Assembly: GCA_024684175.1 (NCBI GenBank)
Contig: JAIKXJ010000034.1
Coordinates: 1 to 10,726, forward strand
Length of the DNA stretch: 10,726 bases
Source of the DNA: Erysipelotrichaceae bacterium
GTDB lineage: Bacteria > Bacillota_I > Bacilli_A > Erysipelotrichales > Erysipelotrichaceae
Direction of reading: 5' to 3'
Shown: positions 7,231 through 10,726 of the stretch, piece by piece
How positions within the stretch are numbered: position 1 is the first letter of the stretch
How the letters are laid out: each line of letters opens with the position of its first letter
Position numbers and translations under genes: made by a program
The notes under the pieces: model-generated
Database searches by the model: none
Seen by the model: only the letters and a program-made list of their open reading frames with translations
Told to the model about the DNA's origin: nothing

Positions 7231-8065
7231 GATCATCGTGTTTCAGACGGATTTCGGTCTCGATGACGGGGCGATCTCCGCGATGGAGGGTGTCTCCTAT
7301 CAGGTCAGCTATGATCTCAATATCCGTCATCTGACCCATAACATCCCGCCGTTCAATGTCTTCGACGCTTCCTACCGTTTGTATCAGGCCATCAGTTACT
7401 GGCCACAGGGAACGACATTTGTTTCCGTCATCGATCCGGGCGTCGGTTCGGACCGAAGATCCGTCGTCGCCAAAACGAAAAACGGCATGTATATCATCAC
7501 GCCGGATAACGGCACTTTGACTCATATCGCCAAGCATATCGGCCTGGAAGAAGTGCGGATCATTGAAGAAGGAAGCAACCGTCTGAAGGATTCCGAACTG
7601 TCTTACACCTTCTATGGCCGGGATGTCTACGCCTATACCGGGGCCAGACTGGCTTCGGAGAAGATCCGTTTTGAAGAAGTGGGTCCTGTGATGGATGTCG
7701 ATGACATCGTCAAACTGGAATTATATGGCTGCAAGAAGATCGAAGGCGGCATCTTCGGTTATATCGATATCCTGGACGTGCGTTTCGGTTCCTTATGGAC
7801 GTCCATCTCTTATAAGGAGTTCAAAGAATGCGGTTTTCAGATCGGTGAGGACATCCTGGTCGAGATCTTCCACAACGAGAAGAAAGTCTATTCTTCCAGG
7901 ATCAATTATGGCAAGTCGTTTGCGGATGTCGAGGTCAATGTACCGGTCATCTATATGAACTCGGTCTATGATATGGCGGTCTCCATCAATCAAGGCGATT
8001 TCTCCAAGGCTTATGGCATCGGGGTGGGAAAGAGCTGGACCATCACGATGACCAGACCTGTTTGA
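7223..8065 (+). CDS. SAM hydroxide adenosyltransferase (DUF62) family protein, copy 2, altered active site
   Basis: This is a tandem paralogue of the preceding gene, also 280 residues. The two share ASYRLYQ, FVSV-DPGVG, TPDNG-LTH and LEEVR blocks. It has the canonical N-terminal TDFG (9-12) and keeps Asp71 and Arg78 (DPGVGSDRR). The triad His is replaced by Tyr131 in TFYGRD, and the adenine-contacting Asn of FGNLWTN is Ser in FGSLWTS. From memory, the fluorinase of Streptomyces cattleya also has Tyr at this His position (FYSRE), so the site may be remodelled rather than dead. ATG 7223 overlaps the copy 1 stop by 8 nt, with AAGGTGG (7208-7214) as Shine-Dalgarno. It may act alone, or pair with copy 1 in a mixed trimer; neither is shown. 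Confidence 0.88.
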   Translation: MNKIIVFQTDFGLDDGAISAMEGVSYQVSYDLNIRHLTHNIPPFNVFDASYRLYQAISYWPQGTTFVSVIDPGVGSDRRSVVAKTKNGMYIITPDNGTLTHIAKHIGLEEVRIIEEGSNRLKDSELSYTFYGRDVYAYTGARLASEKIRFEEVGPVMDVDDIVKLELYGCKKIEGGIFGYIDILDVRFGSLWTSISYKEFKECGFQIGEDILVEIFHNEKKVYSSRINYGKSFADVEVNVPVIYMNSVYDMAVSINQGDFSKAYGIGVGKSWTITMTRPV

Positions 8066-8090
8066 CTTGCATGCAAAAAAGATTTATCAT
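8062..8090 (+). promoter_or_regulatory. Sigma-A-type promoter of ssrA
   Basis: TTGACT (-35, 8062-8067) and TATCAT (-10, 8085-8090) are separated by exactly 17 bp, and the mature tmRNA 5' end lies 10 nt beyond the -10. The -35 overlaps the TGA stop of the preceding gene (8063-8065). The spacer contains the 10-bp palindrome TTGCATGCAA (8067-8076). No terminator separates the two units, so read-through from the operon is possible as well. Confidence 0.75.
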
Positions 8091-8099
8091 GAAGTTCCT

Positions 8100-8454
8100 G
8101 GGGTCGAATAAGGTTTCGACTGGTCTAGTTTGATCCGTATTGCAGTGGAGTGATGACCATATCATCAAAACAAAATAAACGCTAACAATCAAGTAGCATT
8201 TGCCTAATCTAAACATTTAGCCGACATAGGCTTTTAGGCGCTTCGGGCTGCCAGGTTCATAACAGTCCGTCGTATACATGAACTAGGTGAAGCAAGTTTC
8301 GTTCTTTCTCTTGTCATCCGAAAACCGAAAAGACGGATTCGCTGTCCGGTCGTTTAAGCCATGGGCATCGTCTTATTCAAAGTTAAACTAAACTGTAGAC
8401 GTACGGGTGTGGGATTATTCCAGGACGAGGGTTCGAATCCCTCCGGCTCCACCA
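8100..8454 (+). ncRNA. ssrA: Transfer-messenger RNA (tmRNA)
   Basis: tmRNA rescues ribosomes stalled on broken mRNAs, adding a degradation tag. The 355-nt gene has a tRNA-like end: acceptor strand GGGGTCG (8100-8106) pairs with CGGCTCC (8444-8450), with two G-U wobbles, followed by A and an encoded CCA (8452-8454). The T arm is GAGGG-TTCGAAT-CCCTC (8427-8443). The conserved 5' segment AAGGTTTCGACTGG follows the acceptor, and GTGTGGGATTATTCCAGGA precedes the T arm. The central part holds the tag reading frame at 8181-8207 and pseudoknot-like regions that I did not fold in full. It has its own promoter and terminator. Confidence 0.95.
8181..8207 (+). other. tmRNA tag reading frame, predicted tag ANNQVAFA
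   Basis: Following AAATAAAC, the likely resume codon GCT opens A-N-N-Q-V-A-F-A and ends at TAA (8205-8207). The other two frames close within a few codons here, so this is the only usable frame. A GC-N resume codon and an Ala-rich hydrophobic end fit known tags. At 8 residues it is short, and it ends AFA instead of the common LAA or VAA. The frame stays open upstream, so an earlier resume codon could give a longer tag. Confidence 0.7.
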
Positions 8455-8466
8455 AATAAAAATATT

Positions 8467-8500
8467 GAATCTATTTCAAGTAAATAGATTCTTTTTCTTT
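8467..8500 (+). terminator. Rho-independent terminator of ssrA
   Basis: A perfect 10-bp stem (GAATCTATTT 8467-8476, AAATAGATTC 8482-8491) with a 5-nt loop is followed by TTTTTCTTT. It begins 12 nt after the tmRNA CCA end. Confidence 0.9.
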
Positions 8501-8518
8501 ATTGATGATCTTGTTTTG

Positions 8519-8524
8519 TATAAT
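8519..8524 (+). promoter_or_regulatory. -10 box upstream of the acetyltransferase gene
   Basis: A consensus TATAAT lies 74 nt upstream of the GNAT start codon and just after the ssrA terminator. No good -35 is seen at 16-18 bp, since that region is the T tract of the terminator. It is the best promoter candidate for this gene. Confidence 0.5.
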
Positions 8525-8598
8525 GAAAGAGATAGATAAATCGGCGTTTGTGTGAAAAATCTAAAAAAAGAATAAAGATCGACAGTAAAGGAGAAAAT

Positions 8599-9126
8599 AT
8601 GGACAATAACAGCAGCAAAGAAGAGACTGTACGGCTCGTAAAAGTCGATACTGACAATCTGGACGACCTGATTGGGTTAAAAGTTTTCGATGAGCAGAAA
8701 GAATTTGTAGCCAGCAATATGTACAGTCTGGCAGAAGCTTACGCGACTATTGCGGAAGGCGGCTTTGCTCAACCTTTTGGAATATACGTTGGCGAAAACC
8801 CCGTTGGATTCTTAATGATCGGGTATATAAGAAAAGACGATGAAGAAGAAGACGAAGAGGAAGATACTCCAGATTACGTTTTTGAAAACTATCTGTTGTG
8901 GCGTTTTATGATCGACAAAAAGCAGCAGCGAAAAGGATATGGAAAACAAGCCCTAAAACTGGCCATTGACTACATTCGCACCTTCCCCGCCGGAAAAGCT
9001 GAGTATTGTTGGCTTTCGTATGAGCCGGAAAACGAAACAGCTAGAAAACTGTACACTTCTTTTGGGTTTGAGGAAAAAGAACTGCCAAAAGGGTGGGATG
9101 AAGTTCCCGCTGTTCTGAAACTGTAA
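8599..9126 (+). CDS. GNAT-family N-acetyltransferase (polyamine acetyltransferase-like)
   Basis: This is a 175-residue cytoplasmic acetyl-CoA-dependent acetyltransferase. The acetyl-CoA pyrophosphate-binding motif is QQRKGYG (109-115), preceded by the beta-4 strand LLWRFMIDKK. YEPENETARKLYTSFGF (141-157) is the typical C-terminal GNAT strand and helix. The general layout, with GIYVGENPVGFLMIGY ahead of the motif, recalls diamine or spermidine acetyltransferases such as BltD, but the acceptor is not certain. An odd feature is a run of ten acidic residues (80-89) in the loop before beta-4. I chose ATG 8599 because a perfect AAAGGAG (8588-8594) precedes it. The frame is open further upstream to 8548, but that part has no ribosome site. 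It lies alone between the ssrA terminator and a convergent regulator gene. Confidence 0.88.
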   Translation: MDNNSSKEETVRLVKVDTDNLDDLIGLKVFDEQKEFVASNMYSLAEAYATIAEGGFAQPFGIYVGENPVGFLMIGYIRKDDEEEDEEEDTPDYVFENYLLWRFMIDKKQQRKGYGKQALKLAIDYIRTFPAGKAEYCWLSYEPENETARKLYTSFGFEEKELPKGWDEVPAVLKL

Positions 9127-9133
9127 AATAGAC

Positions 9134-9153
9134 CGGCAAATTCCAGTTTGTCG
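9134..9153 (+). other. Small stem-loop after the acetyltransferase gene
   Basis: CGGCAAA (9134-9140) pairs with TTTGTCG (9147-9153), with one G-U wobble, across a 6-nt loop, 7 nt after the stop codon. No T run follows, so it is not a clear terminator. It may protect the 3' end of the transcript or mean nothing. Confidence 0.3.
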
Positions 9154-9190
9154 AGATGTTTATAAAGGTACAGATTAAAGATCCTTATTC

Positions 9191-9230
9191 AAAAAATGAG
9201 CTTCCAAATATAATGGGAGCTTTATTTCTT
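9191..9230. terminator. Probable bidirectional terminator between convergent genes
   Basis: AGCTTCC (9199-9205) pairs with GGGAGCT (9215-9221), with one G-U, flanked by A6 on the left and a T-rich stretch (TTTATTTCTTTT) on the right. It can serve the acetyltransferase on the + strand and, as the complement, the small XRE regulator on the - strand, whose stop codon (9222-9224) touches the stem. Confidence 0.6.
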
Positions 9231-9428
9231 TTCTTCAGGTATGAATTCAACGATATCATTGGGAGTGCATCCTATGATCTCGCATAGTTTTTCAAGGGTT
9301 AACATGTTAATGTTTTTTCCGTTTCTGAGACTATCTAACACTCTGTTGCCGATCCCGGCCTGCAGAAGCTGATACTGGCTGACATTCTTTTCTTTCATTG
9401 TTTTCCATAATGGTTTATAGCTGATCAT
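9222..9428 (-). CDS. Small XRE-family helix-turn-helix regulator
   Basis: This 68-residue DNA-binding protein consists of little more than one Cro/C1-type domain. The helix-turn-helix lies around residues 17-36 (SQYQLLQAGIGNRVLDSLRN), followed by TLEKLCEIIGCTPNDIVEFI, the signature of the short Xre regulators often found on plasmids and genomic islands. It probably acts as a dimer on nearby promoters. The gene is divergent from the second XRE gene, and the spacer between them holds palindromic operator-like sites. There is no Shine-Dalgarno before the ATG, and a TACAAT box ends only 6 nt upstream, so the message may be leaderless. The target is inferred from position. Confidence 0.88.
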   Translation of the reverse strand: MISYKPLWKTMKEKNVSQYQLLQAGIGNRVLDSLRNGKNINMLTLEKLCEIIGCTPNDIVEFIPEEKK

Positions 9429-9434
9429 AGTTTC

Positions 9435-9440
9435 ATTGTA
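9435..9440 (-). promoter_or_regulatory. -10 box abutting the start of the small XRE gene
   Basis: TACAAT on the - strand (5 of 6 to consensus) leaves only 6 nt before the ATG at 9428. Transcription would start at or next to the start codon. The 17-bp-spaced -35 position (TGTGCA) is poor. Confidence 0.4.
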
Positions 9441-9456
9441 GATTTATTGTTCGTTT

Positions 9457-9485
9457 TTGCACATTGTCCGTTTACGAACTATATT
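9457..9485 (+). promoter_or_regulatory. Candidate promoter for the second XRE gene, overlapped by an operator
   Basis: TTGCAC (9457-9462) and TATATT (9480-9485) are 17 bp apart, giving a start near 9492 and a 36-nt leader that spans the second operator. The -35 is weak (3 of 6) and the -10 good (5 of 6). A palindrome-like site (9463-9482) lies across the spacer and -10, as expected for repression. Confidence 0.4.
9463..9482. promoter_or_regulatory. Operator-like site 1 (imperfect palindrome)
   Basis: ATTGTCCGTTTACGAACTAT matches site 2 (9502-9521) at 18 of 20 positions, and its core GTCCGTTTACGAAC is a near-palindrome. A third, half-matching copy (ATTGTTCGTTT) begins at 9446. Repeated related palindromes between divergent XRE genes are the usual sign of autoregulatory operators. 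Confidence 0.65.
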
Positions 9486-9501
9486 AATGTGGTAATATGA
9501 T

Positions 9502-9521
9502 ATTGTCCGTTAACGGACTAT
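9502..9521. promoter_or_regulatory. Operator-like site 2 (perfect 14-bp palindrome)
   Basis: GTCCGTTAACGGAC (9505-9518) is a perfect palindrome within a 20-bp element shared with site 1, centred 39 bp from it. A TATAAT (9519-9524) overlaps its right edge but sits only 3 nt before the ATG at 9528, too close to be that gene's -10. Confidence 0.7.
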
Positions 9522-9527
9522 AATTCC

Positions 9528-9896
9528 ATGAGAAAAGACTACACCAGATTCGGGGAAGAACTGAGAGTACTAAGGACCAGGAGACATCAGAACCAGCGGG
9601 AGATGGCTGATGTTTTGGGTGTGACGGAAAACTTCCTGTCAATGGTGGAGAAGGGGAAGAAGCCCATACCGGAGAAATGGATCGATATCCTGACCGATTA
9701 TTATAAGCTGAAGGAATATCCCAGGCAGATTCTGATCGATGCTGCAGAAGCTTCAAAGATCCGGATCAAGATAGATCTGAAAGGAAAACCGCTTTACAAG
9801 AGGGATCTGGCTGTTGCTTTTGAAAAACAATTTGACCAGATCGATGAGGATGCTGCACAGTCCATAATGGACATCCTTAGTGGACTTAACCCATAA
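9528..9896 (+). CDS. XRE-family helix-turn-helix regulator with C-terminal extension
   Basis: This 122-residue regulator has an N-terminal Cro/C1 domain: helix-turn-helix near 23-42 (QREMADVLGVTENFLSMVEK), then KKPIPEKWIDIL. About 60 further residues (62-122) form a charged, probably helical tail that I do not recognise; such tails often mediate dimer formation or bind a signal. The start ATG follows the perfect palindrome and has no Shine-Dalgarno. The next in-frame ATG falls inside the helix-turn-helix, so 9528 must be the start unless a rare codon is used. It is divergent from the small XRE gene, a layout reminiscent of a phage or element switch. The recombinase gene lies downstream on the same strand, after a noncoding stretch of about 300 bases. 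Confidence 0.87.
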   Translation: MRKDYTRFGEELRVLRTRRHQNQREMADVLGVTENFLSMVEKGKKPIPEKWIDILTDYYKLKEYPRQILIDAAEASKIRIKIDLKGKPLYKRDLAVAFEKQFDQIDEDAAQSIMDILSGLNP

Positions 9897-9915
9897 TAGG
9901 TTAAGAATTTCTAGA

Positions 9916-10012
9916 TTTACGAACGCTTTATATCACGGTGATATTCGCGTTCAAAAACATACACAAAATGCAATGCGAACGTTCATAATGTGTCATCCGC
10001 ATTTATGAACGC
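9916..10012. repeat. Cluster of GAACG/CGTTC motifs with nested palindromes
   Basis: In 97 bp, GAACG occurs at 9921, 9977 and 10007, and CGTTC at 9948 and 9980. GAACGC (9921-9926) and GCGTTC (9947-9952) bracket a hyphenated palindrome ATATCAC-g-GTGATAT (9930-9944), and GAACGTTC (9977-9984) is itself a palindrome. TTTACGAAC at 9916-9924 repeats a 9-mer of operator site 1. Further binding sites for the XRE protein, or a recombinase site, are both possible. Confidence 0.5.
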
Positions 10013-10019
10013 GGTTTTT
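9980..10019 (+). terminator. Terminator-like hairpin after the second XRE gene
   Basis: CGTTCATAATG (9980-9990) pairs with CATTTATGAACG (10000-10011), leaving one bulged base and a 9-nt loop. CGG and a T5 run follow. It starts 84 nt after the XRE stop. The T run is short and the arms are built from the GAACG motifs, so it may instead be part of the binding-site cluster. Confidence 0.45.
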
Positions 10020-10044
10020 ATATCTAGGATGATTTATAATCGCA

Positions 10045-10063
10045 TCATCATCTGTTATGATGA
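10045..10063 (+). promoter_or_regulatory. Extended -10 promoter candidate for the recombinase, overlapped by an inverted repeat
   Basis: TG-T-TATGAT (10053-10061) is an extended -10 element, and a plain TATAAT also lies at 10035-10040. TCATCAT (10045-10051) and ATGATGA (10057-10063) form a 7-bp inverted repeat with a 5-bp gap over the element, which could be an operator. No convincing -35 is present. Confidence 0.4.
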
Positions 10064-10114
10064 ACTTGTAGATATACAGTTTTGTACTGAAAAGAAAAGA
10101 ACACTATTTAGACG

Positions 10115-10169
10115 AAGAGGACATGTGTGCAACAACTGATCAGAGCATTCAGCAGCACCATGTCCTCTT
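10115..10169 (+). other. Long hairpin in the recombinase 5' leader
   Basis: AAGAGGACATG (10115-10125) pairs perfectly with CATGTCCTCTT (10159-10169). After one bulged T, GTGC (10127-10130) pairs with GCAC (10155-10158), giving 15 bp in all, and an inner CTGA/TCAG pairing (10136-10139, 10149-10152) is possible. TTTATTATTT overlaps the end of the stem, and the recombinase Shine-Dalgarno (AGGAG, 10181-10185) follows. It could be an attenuator that limits recombinase expression, or an inverted-repeat recombination site. Confidence 0.55.
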
Positions 10170-10193
10170 TATTATTTGAAAGGAGAAATCATT

Positions 10194-10726
10194 ATGGCGG
10201 TATGGGGATACGCCCGTGTAAGCACAAATCAGCAGAACGAAGACAGACAGGTTGTGGAACTGAGACCTCTGGTAACGACGGAGTCTCATCTTCTGGTGGA
10301 GAAGCAGTCCGGAAAGGATTTTGATCGGCCTATCTACAAGTCACTTAAGAACATTATGAGAGAAGGGGACACTTTGGTAATAAAGTCCCTGGATCGGCTT
10401 GGAAGAAACTACGAGCAGATGAAAGAGGAATGGAAAGATTTGTCCGATCGAGGAATAAAGATCAGAGTACTAGATACGCCTATGCTTGATACGTCAAAAT
10501 ATGATGATGAACTTATGGGGAAATTCGTATCAGATGTTGTTTTGAACGTATTATCTTTTGTCGCAGAAAACGAAAGAAAGAACATAAAACAACGCCAAAA
10601 GGAAGGCATTGCTATTGCACAAACAAAAGGAGTAAGGTTTGGAAGGCCGGAGATCAAGTACCCTGAACAGTTCGAAAATGTCTATAAAGACTGGAAATGC
10701 GGTAAAATAAAAGCAGTAGATGCAAT
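10194..10726 (+). CDS. Small serine recombinase (resolvase/invertase family), 3' truncated by window edge
   Basis: This is a site-specific DNA recombinase of the resolvase/invertase class. The first 177 residues are visible, with no stop before the window ends; such proteins are about 190-210 residues. Residues 6-18 read YARVSTNQQNEDR, with the nucleophile Ser10 and Arg8. LDRLGRN (66-72) supplies catalytic arginines, and AENERKNIKQRQKEG (124-138) is the start of the long E helix that crosses DNA. RFGRP (148-152) leads into the C-terminal helix-turn-helix, cut off at the edge. ATG 10194 has AGGAG 8 nt upstream. It lies next to two XRE regulators, inverted repeats and a GAACG motif cluster, which could include its target site. 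Whether it is a resolvase, an invertase or an element integrase cannot be told here. Confidence 0.92.
   Translation, partial: MAVWGYARVSTNQQNEDRQVVELRPLVTTESHLLVEKQSGKDFDRPIYKSLKNIMREGDTLVIKSLDRLGRNYEQMKEEWKDLSDRGIKIRVLDTPMLDTSKYDDELMGKFVSDVVLNVLSFVAENERKNIKQRQKEGIAIAQTKGVRFGRPEIKYPEQFENVYKDWKCGKIKAVDA

Noticed and set aside
6616..7236. 206-residue open frame on the - strand opposite the first DUF62 gene
   Set aside because: It mirrors a clearly conserved gene, has no ribosome site or recognisable domain, and overlaps it almost fully, so it is an antisense shadow.
8548..8598. Upstream extension of the acetyltransferase reading frame
   Set aside because: There is no ribosome site before it, the residues (CEKSKKRIKIDSKG) match nothing in GNAT proteins, and ATG 8599 has a perfect Shine-Dalgarno.
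9519..9524. TATAAT as the -10 of the second XRE gene
   Set aside because: Only 3 nt separate it from the start codon, so transcription would begin inside the gene after the ATG; the upstream 9457-9485 pair is more workable.
9897..10193. CRISPR array or IS end in the repeat-rich noncoding stretch
   Set aside because: The motifs are short, in both orientations and irregularly spaced, with no repeat-spacer periodicity and no transposase.

Overview
The window looks like the chromosome of a low-to-mid GC gut Firmicute. I lean to Erysipelotrichia or a close relative, from the style of the genes rather than from any search. The left 8 kb is core-like DNA, tightly packed on the + strand, with strong Shine-Dalgarno sites, heavy use of ATC for Ile, and overlapping or abutting genes. 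The right 2.2 kb, after the tmRNA gene, is looser and more AT-rich, has genes on both strands, and carries small regulators plus a serine recombinase. It reads as an accessory segment that begins at the 3' end of ssrA.

Bases 1-3632 hold one apparent operon. It starts with the 3' part of mutY (repair of A:8-oxoG mispairs), followed by a Gfo/Idh/MocA-type oxidoreductase of unknown substrate, nagA (GlcNAc-6-P deacetylase) and murQ (MurNAc-6-P etherase). MurQ followed by NagA turns MurNAc-6-P into GlcN-6-P, the usual cell-wall sugar salvage route. A hairpin terminator ends the unit.

Bases 3633-3847 are a regulatory gap. It contains four 7-bp direct repeats at an exact 11-bp period, which resemble an OmpR/PhoP-family response-regulator site, and a TATAAT box 7 nt before the next start codon. 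Bases 3848-8065 then form a four-gene operon: a fused double ATPase of an energy-coupling-factor (ECF) transporter, its EcfT membrane partner, and two tandem SAM hydroxide adenosyltransferase (DUF62) paralogues. No substrate-binding S component is present. The second DUF62 copy lacks the family's catalytic His and the adenine-contacting Asn, so the two copies have probably diverged in role.

Bases 8062-8500 hold the tmRNA gene with its own sigma-A-type promoter (the -35 overlaps the stop codon of the preceding gene), a short predicted tag ORF (ANNQVAFA), and a terminator.

Bases 8501-10726 hold a GNAT acetyltransferase, a convergent small XRE regulator, a divergent second XRE regulator with palindromic operators between the two, a noncoding stretch rich in GAACG/CGTTC motifs, a long hairpin, and the 5' part of a small serine recombinase that runs off the window.
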